DNA of 64,000 nt from Monilinia fructicola (Eukaryota; Ascomycota; Leotiomycetes; Helotiales; Sclerotiniaceae), in the NCBI GenBank assembly GCA_008692225.1, contig VICG01000016.1, positions 1,824,074-1,888,073 of the forward strand. The letters run 5' to 3'. The translations under genes and the position numbers were made by a program. This document shows positions 26,150-39,800 of the stretch, piece after piece. Position 1 is the first letter of the stretch; every line of letters starts with the position of its first letter. Under the pieces are notes generated by a model. That model did not search any database and was not told the origin of the DNA. It saw nothing but the letters and a program-made list of their open reading frames with translations.

Positions 26150-27770
26150 AAGTACTATTGTTATTTATATTCGTTTCTATTCTTCTTTTAATTCTCTTAT
26201 TATCGTTAATTTATTATATGATTCGTATATTAGTTTTGTTTTTTTAAGGATTTAATTATTTCGAGAATATAAGTAGAGTAATAATAGTATTTCGAGTATA
26301 ATAGAGTGATTTATAATTTATAGTTTATAGCTTATACTCTTTAGATTTATTTTTTATATTATAAGAGTAAGAAGAAGGATTAGAATATAACTTAGAATAA
26401 GAATATAAGAATATAAATAATAAGTATAATAATAAGAATAAAAAAATAATAAAAAAATAATAATAAAAAATAATAATAATAAAAAATAATAAATAATAAT
26501 AAAATAATAATAATAATAATAATAAAATAATAATAAAATAATGATAAAATAATAATAAAATAATAAAATATTATTAATTAATAGAATAATAATAGATTAG
26601 ATATTAAAAAAGATAAGCCTTTAATTACTTATATTTAATATTTAATAATAAGTATATAAATATATCTAAGCTAAGAATCTTAAGTAAAGTAAAGAAGGAT
26701 AAGTCTAAACTAGACCTAAAACCTAGGTGTAGCTCGGTATTTACTGGGTATACTCGTATATAATAAGCATCTAGTAGGGCATATAAGGCGGAATATCAAT
26801 GCGATAATAAGTACGACTGATTCACATTTACTCCGATTCTAACATCCATCCATACTTTCATTGTCTCTGTGTTACCCAAAATCTCCTAGAATAATGCAAT
26901 ACAACTGGAATATGCAATGTTACAGTTACCACCAACCAGTTTTAGATTGAGAATGGTGAATGCTGAATAAAGTACTAGACTAGGTAGGTAGATAGATGTT
27001 GAGAATACCTAGGTAGCTATCGTTGATATAGAAAGAGTATATATCCATCTATAATACTTGTATTGAAAGATCGAAGAGTAATTACTATCTTGTTTTGTAT
27101 TATATTATATTCTATTCTATTGTATTATAATATATTTCACCTTAGAAGTTTAGAAGATTTTCATTGATGATTCTAATGTTCTTATACTATAAAGATTAAA
27201 AGTAATTACTAGGTAAATATAGAGAAGAGTTTTAAGATTCTAATGCTTAATTAAGATTATAGAGATATTTATATATCTATTATACGTTTAACTATAGAAT
27301 AATAAAGAGTGAGAGTGAAATTGGTATTAAGTATAGGAAGAGAGGAATGGCTAGGAATATTAAGAAAAAAGGAATTATATATTATAATCTAGAATCTTTT
27401 ATTATCTGCTAGATAGTTTATATTTAATACTCGTATATATAATTGTAACTATTAATGATTTAAAATTTTAATAATTTATAGTCTAAATATTTAAATATCT
27501 AAATCTAAATATCTAAATATCTAAATATCTAAATATCTAAATATCTAAATATCTAAATATCTAAATATCTAAATATCTAAATATCTAAATATCTAAATAT
27601 CTAAATATCTAAATATCTAAATATCTAAATACTAATCTAGACTTACAATAGATTTATAATTAGATAATAAATATATTTAATATAATAATAGTAATAATAA
27701 GTATAAATTAAACAAATAGATAGATATTATTTACTACCTAGTATTATTTAGTATTACTTTTTAAAGGGTT
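26150..27770. repeat. Internal AT-rich island, probable RIP-degraded repeat
   Basis: About 1.6 kb with almost no G or C, bounded by ordinary sequence on both sides. It includes TAA-rich runs (26400-26580) and the 8-bp array. Such islands in Pezizomycotina usually represent transposons mutated by RIP; the original element is not recognisable. Confidence 0.55.
27493..27632. repeat. 8-bp tandem repeat (AAATATCT)n
   Basis: About seventeen nearly perfect copies inside the AT-rich island. Confidence 0.92.
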
Positions 27771-28089
27771 CTAAGGTTTTTGTTTTTCTCTTCTTTTATA
27801 TTCCAAGGGTGTAATTATTACTCATACACTCTCCCAAACACAATTATTGTTAATATCTTCATTTCTTCCCTTCTCACTCACTCTCACTCTCACTCTCGCT
27901 CACCCATAACTTTCGACTTTTAATTTGATACATAACCTTAACGAATACTAGGAAGGTCGGGTAGGTTGTATTTTCTTATTAAGCCGTTTTGAATCAATTC
28001 CAGGTTCCAAGGTTACCCAGGTAGCTGTAATGTTTTCTTTTCGTTCTTTATCAAATACTATATTCATCATTCATCATTATCTCTTCGTC

Positions 28090-28195
28090 TCCTCATCTCT
28101 CACCTCCTCATCTCTCACCTCCTCATCTCTCACCTCCTCATCTCTCACCTCCTCATCTCTCACCTCCTCATCTCTCACCTCCTCATCTCTCACCT
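28090..28195. repeat. 15-bp tandem repeat (CCTCATCTCTCACCT)n
   Basis: Seven perfect copies beginning at 28091, 28106, 28121, 28136, 28151, 28166 and 28181. It encodes an SSLTS pentapeptide frame that I do not regard as a gene. Confidence 0.93.
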
Positions 28196-28485
28196 CCTCC
28201 TCTCCCTCCTCTCATCACCTCTTGCTTCATCTTCCATAACTTTTCTTTTATTCCATAATCCTTGATGAACAAACGAACGAACTACTGACTACCTACTTTA
28301 GTACAACCTACTGACTGCCCAGGTGTAACTAATCACTATCGACGAACCCTTCCCTTCCCTTTCTTCCCTTTCTCCACTTTATCATTCCTTCCCAGATTTC
28401 ATACATGATCCACCAAAACCTCTCCTCCTTACCTAAATTCAATTACGGTACATGCGTCTTCACAGAGGAGAGGCTTGAAAACCAC

Positions 28486-28525
28486 GATACATCCATCCAT
28501 CCATCCATCCATCCATCCATCCATC
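28486..28525. repeat. (ATCC)n microsatellite
   Basis: About nine ATCC units about 155 bp before the possible start codon of the broken gene at 28680. Confidence 0.9.
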
Positions 28526-28679
28526 ATTTTTGAAACCTTTGAAACCTTTTGAAACCCCTTGAAAAACTTGTTCTCCTACCAAAAATTATGAAAGCTTGAG
28601 CTGAAACCAAAGAAATTGAAATTACAACTTCGATATCAACAGCGACAAACGGATTCCTATCCTTACCATCTTCATTTTG

Positions 28680-29447
28680 ATGTCAACCTCATCCGATATT
28701 CCTCGAATCATGTCTACTTCCACCATACAGGAGCTTACCCTGGAAATTGATGAACTTCTAGAAACAATACCTTCATCTCTTGGATCAATACACTTCATTA
28801 CGATCTGAACTCTCATCATTATCTTCATCTGTTCGTCGTTTCCTTGTCGAGCTCCGCTTCAATTCCTCCGTCTTGAACCCTCTTACCCCTACCCCTCATT
28901 TCCACAACGCTCCCTCTCTGTCCCCAGGATCTCCACGGAAAGACTACACGGAAAGACGACTTTATCAAGCATATCTGCTAATACAAACAACAATAGATGC
29001 ACATCAACCTTTCCCGAGCTAATTTTACGCCGCAAAATGGAATTCGTTATGATACCTCATTCTATAATGATCGTATTCAAGCACAAAGGCTATGCACTGT
29101 AACGATCCCCGAAAACGCCTCAGATACACAATCGGCACAATTTACCCCTCCTCCTCTATTTGCCATTGACGAAGTCTCTTCGGAATCGGATTCGGACCTT
29201 TCAAACAAAGATACAAACGGAGATGATACGAAAACCGTTTTGGAGGAAGGATCCACTAAGGATGTTTGGACTTTTCACCCCGCAAGCTTTGAAAGATACA
29301 AAGGAGGATAGTATCAAAATAATGCATGTCATTCCGAAATTGATCACTACCGAGAAAGCCATGGAAGATCTCGAAATTCGTATCAGAAGAACGAAGAAAT
29401 ATCGAGGAAAGGCAGAAGTTGAGGCCAAAAAAGAATTTACTATCTGA
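28680..29447 (+). pseudogene. Probable broken gene, coding signal moves through three frames
   Basis: Starting at the ATG at 28680, a coding-like frame (MSTSSDIPRI..., with ELTLEIDELLETIPSSL) runs to a stop at 28800. The signal continues in the next frame from about 28780 (SELSSLSSSVRRFLVELRF...) to 29022, in the third from about 28997 to 29311 (an acidic VSSESDSDLSNKDTNGDD stretch), and back in the first from about 29290 to 29447 (a basic helical tail with EDLEIRIRRTKKYRGKAEVE). Each change is +1, and I find no GT-AG intron of credible length to explain them. With the three extra bases set aside the locus would encode about 254 residues. I do not recognise the family. Alternatives are sequencing insertions, or chance frames in unconstrained DNA. 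Confidence 0.4.
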
Positions 29448-32400
29448 TGCTCATCGCGAGACGATCAAGCCTGCTTGAAGTCGCACGGTAATGCAGCATC
29501 ATATACTCGGCGATCAGATAAGACTCTTAAAACTTGGAACGGAAAGAGATGATGCGCATAATTTCTATCTCTTTCTGCATGCTCTTCCCTGCAGGCAACG
29601 AATATGGAAATAACGGGACGGGCATGGGATTTTAGAAGGTGTTAGAAATGGTGAACGAGATATGTTGTGTTTGTGTTCGGGATGACGTGCAGATTTGGTT
29701 CAGGTGGCTTGCAAGAGAAGATGAGAAAATTTTCACTCGACTACTTTGAGCTCATTGTACTCTACATCGGGTCGACCATTCGCGAATTTGGTAATTCAAT
29801 GTTCCTTCGATTTTGGTAATCTTGAAGAGTTCTTCGGGATCTGGCATCTCACTGCCAATTGAATTGAAATTCCTCATCATTGCTCCATGAAACATCCCGA
29901 CTGATTATCTGAACGAGGTATTTCTGTCTACATCTACCTATCGGGACCATATCCGGTTGTATTCCTCCCCTATTGTCAGCCAACGAGCCAAATTAGGATC
30001 CGGTGTCAAACAAAAACGGTACGGGAGTGGATGAGACCGTGTCTTGAACGGGACATCACGACATATTCATACGTGCGGAAAGCCTTTGAAAGGGAAGTTG
30101 TCAAAATGACCACGTGGCTTGGCAGATGTTGTGATACGTGTGGCTTGCAGGAAACTGATTTATTTTTGGAAGGGAATTATGGTATGAGTATAGGGGCACG
30201 ACGAGGCGAAGGCTGATGAAATGAAGTGGGGGCCGGTAATATATGAGTAAATGTACAGGTGGCATTTACCCGATCATTGATGGAATGGGTTTATGTATGC
30301 AATCGTCTGGTGAGTCCAAATTTCTCTTCTCTACTTCCTCTTGTATGGCATTGCATGGATCTTTCGGCATTGACTGTAAGTTTGCGTTATCTATTTACGT
30401 AAAGCTTCGTTGGAATTTGATCCTAAGCGCTGTACTTGATATTGGTACTTTACTGTGGGCGGGATCTCAATTGTGTGATGATCCAAAAGTCTGCTCCCTG
30501 TTGTCCAGTATGTACGCTTAACTTTTCATATCTCTTGTTCCTTCACTCATGATTTTCCTCTTTTTTCATTCAGATGGTTCATGTCTTGTTTATTTTCATA
30601 TGAACTTCCCTCACTTCATCTTATTCCTTTTCCCATCATCGCTTCTTCCGGAATGTTCAATGATCCCCGTTGAAGTTCAACATTGGTTGCTGTCAGAATG
30701 TTTAAAATCATGTTGTACCATTAGTCAATGTGGAATCTGCTCTGAAAATTGCAGACATTTGATTTTTGCCAGTTTTCGAATGCTCAATGTTTGGCTGAGG
30801 GAGTACTGGTCAATACCGTTGTACCAAAGATATCCTACAGGTAAAAACTGAACTGGTAATCTCATGTCTTTTCTTACTCTTTGGTTTCTTGCATGGTTAA
30901 AGGAACTCATATACTTGCTGGTGAAAGCCGACTTGTTCCTCGTACCTTTTTTACCTCTTCACATATTAATGTGTCGGCCATTCTTTTTTGAGATATCCTT
31001 ATACTGAGTTTTTCATGCGATTTTGAGTGGTAGTTCGATTGTATGCAATGATAGCAGGGGTAGAAACTTGTTGTAGTTGCTTCGTACGGAACTCCGACGA
31101 GTAACTTGGGTAGAAACAGTTATAGATGAGTATGGATACAACACTGGTCCTTCACTGTTCCGTTCTCAAATGCTTAGCTGAACTTTTGAAATATATGTCC
31201 CGATCAGCCTTGAACTATATTGACTGGGGAAAGGAAGGAAGATGGCTCAACAGCTTTGCGAGACCTGGCATGAGGGACAACTTACCGATGAGTGTAAATT
31301 CGGAATATTGGATGACCAAGTTGGAAAACTCCTCACTTATGAGATAAACAATGTTGTGTTCCCCTTTACAAGATTTGCAACAGAACATCGAGACTACCAC
31401 ATTGAAGTTCTCCCACTAAGAATTCATATACCTGTTGCCCAAGAGTTATAATAGAACCCTTCTGTCGTTTTCAAGACGTGTATGATTCATTCAAGATATG
31501 CGATTCAACATCCAGAGTAGCCCAAACAATAATTGAACATTATGCTCTTCTTTGGCTGAGACTTGCAAACAGCTTTTTCTGAATTCTTCTTGTCAAGTTA
31601 ACCAGGTTACTGGTAGTTTTGATACACAAGTAATAATCAAGCTAGTCTTATTGGTGATTGAACTAATTTCATGATTTGACTAGTTTGGATATCTACTGGC
31701 GGAGGGATATCAGGCCAACGGGCGGGGTAGATCTTAAAGTTATTTTGTCTACCATAAAAATTGAATATTTCAACAAAATTGAATATCTTAAAAAGATCGA
31801 GAGTCCCAGTAAGGTGGGGTATCTGAGTCCTGATGAATATATCATTAAGAACTGTATTTGCTTAATCACAGTACAAGGGAGAGGAACAAAATATGCGATT
31901 TCTAATTGAGAGAGCAATTTTTGGCTTTGCAGATATCACTCTAACTCAGGTTCTTCATTGCCGGCGTATTAGTTTTCAACTCGGTGAAAGATCTATAAGA
32001 CTTCTCTTACTCATTTCACACTGCATTTCAACGTTCTCCATGTACCTAAAGTTGCTGATGCCTGAGAATGACTGCTTAGAGTATATGGTAATGTTATATA
32101 CAAATACAATCAGGCAAGTGCTTTTCCCAGCAGATTCAATCTTCCTTGGAGATAGATCAGTTGGACTAGAACCCGGTGGAATCTTTAATACTTGAGACTG
32201 CAGTCTATTCACTTGATTTGGTGTGAACTACAGGTTTTAAACCCCGGGTTTGAATAGTTTGAGTGAATGTTGAACGTGAAACAGATAGAACAGGTCTGAA
32301 TAATTGGGGGAATCATCACTTTTGAGTTAGAGCGTTTGCGTGAACAGAAATTCATCTTTAGTACCCTGCGCAACATTCACAACTTTCCTTGAAAAATACA

Positions 32401-32520
32401 TTCCCAGTTCAAATAATTATTCGGTTTGAAAAGCAAAATCTTTCACAATATTATGCTCAACATAATCTACTTTTTACCTCCCAAACTATTTACTCTTCAA
32501 GAAAACTCAAGAAACTCAAG
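29448..32520. other. Gene-free intergenic stretch
   Basis: Moderate base composition and no tandem arrays. Frames of 60-100 codons occur on both strands (for example 30243-30521, 31893-32195), but none has a domain, a signal peptide or joinable exons. Confidence 0.5.
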
Positions 32521-33886
32521 ATGTTAGGTGTGTCTCTCCAAATCCCATTCGGAGCATCAACCACACAAGAAACTCAACACGGACTCAACAACACTAGCTC
32601 CAGTATCTATTCTTCACCTACAACCAAATTTTCCTCATCTGCCATTCCAAAAGAGGGTTTCCCAGCGAAGGCTCCACCAGAATATCTCCAAGATGGAAAG
32701 ATGGCGCAACACATCTTCCCTTTATACACAAGTGAGAGCGACGATGAGCCTAGCCAATCAGAAGGGAGCAAAAAGCCCTTTGCCAATTTCCTATGCCAAG
32801 TCACTGTTCTCGAATAGGTCCATCACTGTCAAGAAACAAGGAGAAAATGTGGCGGGTAAGATGGTGGAAAAATTACGAAAACTTATTGCAGTCATGGATG
32901 AGAAGGCAGAAAAGTATATTGGTGGAAATGAGGCGACCTCGGGTCCTGAATCTATGTCTCCTGTCTCCTTAAATGCTCCTTCCATTTCTGAATATTCCAT
33001 CTCATCTGAGAAATCTGGAAATTCAAGTGACAGAGATCCTTGGTGCTTGGCTAAATACCTGTCAACTCCGGATCCACATCAACGAAATCATGCACTCTCG
33101 AAGAATGAGACAGAACCTCCATTTTCTGGCAGATGGGGTTACATTATTCGAAAAAACTTGAATGATTCTAAAGTCATTGACGAAGAACCGTCTTTGACCA
33201 ATCCCATGGGCTCCTTCCCTAGCGATACTGATGGAACAACATGGAAAGCAAACAATGAGTTATCATCTCAAAATTCTTCCAAGTCTAGTTTGACTATTAC
33301 TGGTACGGTCACTGAATTAGATGATGTATCTGATTTGAAGAATACTGGCCTAATCGTATCAAACTTATCTGGACAATATGATCCGAATTTGCATGATCCC
33401 TCTGAACATCGGAATCAGCAGGAAGTTTCCGACAAGAGTATTCCGCTCAAAGGAAGCTTGAAACCCATCACTCATTCGATTGATTCTCGGAAAGATCTAG
33501 ACATTGCCATTGCCGACATGTGGAAGCACAAACATGACTGGGAAAGATCTCATATGAATGTATCAGGCGATTCAAAAATGTTAGACGATGAGGAAAGGAT
33601 CATTCAGAGCACATATAAGCGACAACTTTCATGGGACATTATAGAAATTGATCAGTCAATCAATGAAGGTATGTGTCATTTCCAGACTCTGTAGCCATAG
33701 TATTTGGGAGTAATCTGCACTTGCCACACAAAGATGTTTTTCATATCCATCTCGGAGATCATAAGCACGCACTAATAATTCCTAGGAACTTTCAAACATG
33801 ACACAATTTCGGAAATGATTGATGAAATTGAGAAAATGGTGTTGGATATGTGTCCATTTGAAAGAGAGATGACGCAGTTAGCTTGA
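32521..33886 (+). CDS. Hypothetical Ser-rich fungal protein, start uncertain
   Basis: A long open frame runs to 33668, ending in a GTATGT donor. A TTCCTAG acceptor at 33785 leads to a last exon, 33786-33886, ending TTA GCT TGA. The intron keeps the frame, so this 3' structure is solid. The start is not. One model begins at ATG 32521, with a 70-nt GTGTGT...CACTAG intron (32528-32597), giving 392 aa. A simpler one begins at ATG 32693 without that intron, giving 358 aa. The protein is hydrophilic and Ser/Asn/Asp-rich, with a basic helical segment (GKMVEKLRKLIAVMDEKAEKY), a likely coiled C-terminal end (EMIDEIEKMV) and no signal peptide or membrane segment. I do not recognise the family. A competing frame is open from 32521 to its stop at 32817. 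Confidence 0.6.
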
Positions 33887-36800
33887 TTGAGAAATTTACG
33901 GCTTCATAGTGAATGTATCAAATGTTAAAACGAATCTCATTTACTGCTGCTGCATTTCATGTGTAAGTATTCCATGAATTTAGGCTGAGTTTAATGACTG
34001 AGTCTCAGTCTGAAGATTCTTCCATGATCTGTGGATATAACACCTAGTTGGAGTAATAGTTCTATTAGGAATCTAGGAGCATTGGCGCATAGAAAATGAG
34101 TTTGTTCGCGCATTGGAATAGGTAAACACGGAGTGTAAATCGGATAGGTCAAAAGGAGAATGATCTTGGATCTATAAGGTTTCCGATAGGTCTCTTAGAT
34201 TGATATCCATGGCAGGATATATTTGTAGTTCTTACATTAATGTTCAAGCTACTCCCAATTTGCCAGCCGAACAGAAGCGGCGATTTGTTCGAGCCGTCAA
34301 GTATTATGATATTGGATGTGTATCTCGAAAATTGATGTACAACTTGTCCGAGTCATTTGGGGCTTTAGAATGTGTCGGAGAACGAGGACTTGCAATCATG
34401 TTTGATGAATAACGGAGCTATTATTGTATAGTAGAGAAGCTGTCTATGTTATCATCAGCGCGATGACAAAGGGTATCTGGCTAGAATTGATGATTTTTAA
34501 TCACGCAATACTATGAAAGTTCATTGAAGTCAGACACAAATTCATGGGGTTTTCAACACCATGGCTACTTGAGCGGAGAAAAGACATTGTTCGTGGTTCT
34601 TGGAGTTGTGAGCTAAACACGAGGTGGATGATAGGCAACGGAATGTTGGTACTGGGTGAAGTATTAGGAATTTCATATCCATCTTGTTTCAATGTTCTTT
34701 ACTCTAATTTTCCAGTGGATTATTATATGCTGGTATTTCCTGGATCTGTTGATCATTGGCTTCTTGTTCAAATTGTGTTTCTACCTTCTAATATTGTTTT
34801 CATTGCTGGTATTTTCTACAGTGGGACAATTAACATGGATATTTTCTGTTACGGATCTCTGATGGTTCGACACAAATTGAAGAACCTTAAGGGATAACCT
34901 AAATATTCCATTCGAAACCTCGATTGTTTTTAGTATTTGAAGAGCCACAGAAAGCTGGCTTCTTCTTGTGGCTGATAGGTATGCATTGTACACATATTAA
35001 ATGCTGAACTGATTACTCGGACCCAGATGTTATATATCAGAACTGAAACAAAACGAACACCTCCAAGATATGGAACGGCGTTGCGGATGCAATAATATGT
35101 TTTGAAAGATATTGTTTAAGGGCCGTGGAGAAGGGAAAGGGTAGTCCACGATGCTCACGGTATCGACTTAATAATGCGAGAGATGGCAACCAGTGCTGCT
35201 TATTAATTAGTCTACTCGAGGAAGGTTACGCAGCTAAAGTCATCAAAAATTAGCGGCAATTGGATGATGAATGTTACCATACCCATCTCATGAACACCCG
35301 GCGTGGTGGGGGCTCGGTATATCTATTATTTTTGATACCACCATTTGGTTGATGAAGTTGATAGAATCTCTCTTTTCTGAAATTGTTGTTATTACTTACG
35401 GGGAGCTAGCTAGGTCGTTATACAACGACTCGTATAGACGCGGCGGCGTTAGCGTATAGCCACATGACTACTTAGGTAGTTACCTCGCCAATTACGAAAG
35501 GCGAGACACTCTTAATTCAATGTACGTATTGTGTCTGGAATTTGTCAACACATTTGAGTTAATTATGTCAAAAATCTGCCGAGGGTCTTGAACCAGGCCG
35601 TAGACTCTAGCTCGCTATCACCGACCCGATCAATGATGCCACTAAAAGAATGAGCAATTCCAATTCTTTGCTCTCCGCATTATTTTCCACTGATTATCTG
35701 GTTGCTTTCTCAACGCAAAGGCAATTCGGATATCATATGTTCGACTTGATCCATTTGGTCCTGATGATACTCATAAATATCTCTCTATGAAAACCGGTAG
35801 AAATCTGCTCTCCTCTTGAAGGTGCGCATCATACCTCTCTGAGATAATGGACCAGAAATTTGGCCTTTTTGTGAGAGATCAAATTAATCCTGCTATTTTT
35901 TTATCTCTTCTCTCTTGGCTAACAACGAAGTCCTTTAAATCCGGCAGCTGAGTTTCCTGATTATGAGTTCTGCCATATTATAATAGTCTTGTATAAGATG
36001 AAGCTGCTTTTGGATTCAATATTCTTTGTTGTTGACCATCATGCTGATCATACATTGATTACTTCAAACAGCAAATAGCCATCACAAATCGACGTCGAAC
36101 TGTACGCAAAACAAATTCTACAAGACTATTTATTTATGCTTAGTTTCTAGAATATCTGAAATCTTCAATAGGTTTGTGAACCTCACCAATGACGGCATAG
36201 TATTTGCCGGATATGTATTCAAGTGATGATTTACCATTTTCTTCCACTACGAGTGTACTGAAGTTGATGAGAGAGAATAATAGTCATGGCTTCACACCAG
36301 CACAAGTACTTGCCCATATCCTCACAGCTTCTTTGGGCAGGAGGCATGCATGCAAAGTCTGCCATAATGTTGCTGCCCTGGAAGACCTCTACCGCGCCCC
36401 AGATCAATTCTTGTTAAGAGTGAACAACCAACCTTAGTATGTCACAGTAATAAAGAGTATATGGGTAAAGGGCCATTAGCTACTGGGCACCTACTTGTTT
36501 TATAAGTAATTTTAGCCCTTAGCTCCATGGGTCATGTGATTATCATGACAATTTCCTTCCCTTTCTAATTTTGGAGGTTTGCATAATGGGGCTATGCATT
36601 TTTCAAATCCATCATGACCTATATAGGTTGGACCATTGCCAATTGCCACTCTTCACTATGTTGGAACAGAATCATCAACATTAATGCTTTGGGGTGGTGA
36701 GGTTGATTTGTAAATTTGCAAAAGCGTCATTTACAATGAAGGGTACCGCGAATAATACAGCAGCAGAGTTGAGACATCTTGTACGCTTACCAAGTTAACA

Positions 36801-39800
36801 GAGAGTGTTGAACCTCGCGACTCAAGCTGTATAAGCTGCCGAAGTTCAACAACATATCGTTGAGTGCTGAGCCTTGCATTAGAAGTAGACTAGGAAAGAT
36901 AATTCTTTGGATTGGAAGTGAATTTGACCTATCGGTATGTATTGATGAAGCTTGTTCGTTGGCAAAAACCCGATCTTTTGATAATTTGAGATCAATTCAT
37001 AAACGCACTGCCAAGTGGCCCTATCAAAATGTGAATGTTGATGAAGACTTGATTTTCACTTTTTTGTATTTATATTTGAATGAATCTGAGGCATCCCGCT
37101 CGTTCATTAAATGTGAAGGTATTGGAAAGTTCCAATGGACCGTACGAAGTTGAAGTGGTTGGAGACTATCCAGATAACGGTACTAAAAAGCTCAGCATGA
37201 GACTTTGAGAGATTATTGATAGGTAAGGCCGGGTTCACACTATTGAAGTCATATGAACATGTAATACCACTTCCTAACAGCAGAGAGGATCACGGTTTTA
37301 ATCGATGAGTAAAGCTTAATTATTAACTACCGGTCTGGTTGATTCAACCATGGATAAGTGGTAATGGATGTCAAGTATTGAGTTGGTGAGAAAATCAAGC
37401 GACAATCAACGGAACTTGTTATGTCAATATCCAGGAAAAGAAGAAATAATTTGAAATGTCCCTGGGAAGAGTTTCCATGTCATTCAAATTAAGAACACGA
37501 AGAATGCCACGAGTATCGATTTATAATTCTCCAGCAGTGGCGGCCAAATTCTTTTCTGAGTTGAGTTTACCTGGCTGAGTTCACTACGGTGAATTTGACT
37601 AAGGCCTCGACCTCACTCCCCATCTTTTACTTCTGAACGCCAGACAAGTCTGCTGGTTTCCGATTCCATATTCGTTCAGTACCTTAACTTCTTAATGCTT
37701 CATTAAAGCAGAGATGCGTGTCTGAGACTATCCAACAACGTGCTCTCCAATACCTTCTCCTAAGAAATCCTTACTATGCATCTCTATTTTGGAGTCCTCC
37801 TAACACCTTGGAAAGCCGAATTCTTGAACAAAAATGGGAATAATTCGAAGGTAGAAGGCATGTTACTTACTTTTGGTGACAAGCTTGTGGGGGCCGCTTG
37901 GCCAGGCTATGCTATTGGTAACTTAATAACATGGAGGCCATTGACATGAACTATCATTTCAGTTTGTCTCATCCCCCAATTGTCCTTATATTGTTTATTG
38001 TTTGTCTTTTGAAATGTGAATCATTTAGTCCAAACCAGAACACGTGAGATTTCACCATCTGGACATGACGTGAAATGCGGTATTCTTGCACCATTCTACT
38101 CATTCAGTATATATAGATAGCTTTACACTGAGAGGAGTAGGAGATAACATACAAAGACAAGAAAGACAATTTGCATGATCAAACGACTGTTCAGACAATC
38201 TTAGTATTTAAAAATCAATCTCTGTCCAAGGTTTCGCTCAAACCTTGACACCTTGTGCGAAATCCATTTATTGAACTATAAAATCCATACCAGATGTTGG
38301 ATGAAATATTGTGGTTGTAAGTCTCTATGCAAGAGCCTTGCTTCTGTATGCAGCAGCATCATCTTTCACTGGTTTAGTTTGGACACACATACAATTGTGT
38401 GTGACTCGGTGATGGCGCACTCGCTTTCTGTTGGCTCAGCTTTGTTAGAATATTAGGTACAAAGGAAGTGCGAGTTTACTTCCAAGTGTTTCACAAAGGA
38501 GAAACTGATAGGAGTTGGAATTCAATTAGTTCCACCGTTTCACTCGCCTCTTGATTCATATTCATGTCTCTCTAGGTCCGTGAAATTCTTCCAGAGAAAT
38601 AGGGATGACTAGAGGTCAATATCCGAAGATGGCGTATTCCATGTCTCAACATTGATGATGAACATGATATAGTTATCATTTATCTATTCTGAGATAGTAT
38701 ATCAATTGGAGAACTTGCAATTTTCATATTGTGCTGCCTTGCAATCTGCTCGTGGAAAATCATTTTCTAAGTTTTGCTCGTACTCCTGATCCAAATAAAG
38801 GATAATTGCTGATAACTTCCACCCTTCTGGTCAATTGAACAAACATCTGATCCATAATTCCTTAATACGAGAGAGGGTTCATGATTTCATTATGTTCTGA
38901 TTATTGTCTTGGGAGAATAATCCCACTTTCAAGATTTGGTTATGGTTTTCGTATTGTGAACGATCTCGATTGGGTGAAGGCAGCGATTTGTTACAATGCC
39001 AATTATGCAACTTGTTCTTCATTCCTCAATTCTCAATCTTCTCAATTCATCTATTACAACTACAGTACTCCGTAGACATTCATCGGTAGGAACTTTGAAT
39101 GTCGCTTGGACTGATAGCTCAGCCCGATCGAGTTTCTCCGGACCTGTACTGACTATACGGAGTACGTGCGTTAAGCAAAAAGAAAACCCTCCGATTATGA
39201 CGTAGTTTCCATCTCAACATCTCGATTGATACTTAATACGAGTCTCGTAAAAGTAAAAATCAGAATAACAATGGTACTATCGCCTACTGTATGCGGAGTA
39301 CCGTCTAGTCTTGAATCGAACTCACAATACGAAGAATGCAACAACAAGGAGTTTACTTTTTTTGTTGCCGTCCGGGAGCCCCTTATCTTTCTTTAGTGGA
39401 AACTTTTCAAGCGGGTGGCGGGTGGCGGGGAAACTAGTGCAGTATAGTGCTGTACACATCGTACCGACCGACCGACCGTACCTTTACCTAGCTGTAGGTA
39501 GTATGGACTCTGGAGGGAGTAGTACTGTACACTGTACACTAGTAGAAGTTAGTTGGCAAGGGAAAGAGGACTAAGAAATTCTCCCACGCCAACACATTAT
39601 ACTACTAGATACCGGGGTACTCAATTGAAGATCAGAAAATCGAGTATCCATACCATTGTGAATAGTTCCATTCAGTCAAGGAATTAGAGACCAAAAGAAC
39701 AATCCATGGATTCTTCAAGTCGCTTACTCTAGGTAGTAATAGTGGTGGTGGTGGCAGTGGCAGTGGTAGTGGTGGTAGCAGTAGTAATAATAGTAACAGT

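Larger units (their letters stand above)
24875..28679. other. Repeat-rich intergenic stretch with an AT-rich island
   Basis: Upstream of cdc42 lies a run of TGTGAG-type repeats (about 25120-25205), AGT triplets (about 25318-25380), AATAAATGG 9-bp repeats (about 25597-25760), GTAA repeats (25928-25954), a strongly AT-rich island (about 26150-27770) with an 8-bp array, and a 15-bp array at 28090-28195. No gene is supported; every long frame here reads a tandem repeat. Confidence 0.7.

Noticed and set aside
28090..28195. CRISPR-like array
   Set aside because: Units are contiguous with no spacers, and the genome is eukaryotic; the same applies to all other arrays here.
28030..28239. SSLTS pentapeptide repeat protein
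   Set aside because: Translation of a perfect 15-bp DNA array; near-perfect DNA identity of units indicates slippage rather than protein selection.
35580..35640. Possible tRNA gene on the minus strand (GGTTCAAGACC resembles a B box)
   Set aside because: No acceptor or anticodon stems can be drawn, and no A box lies at the right distance.
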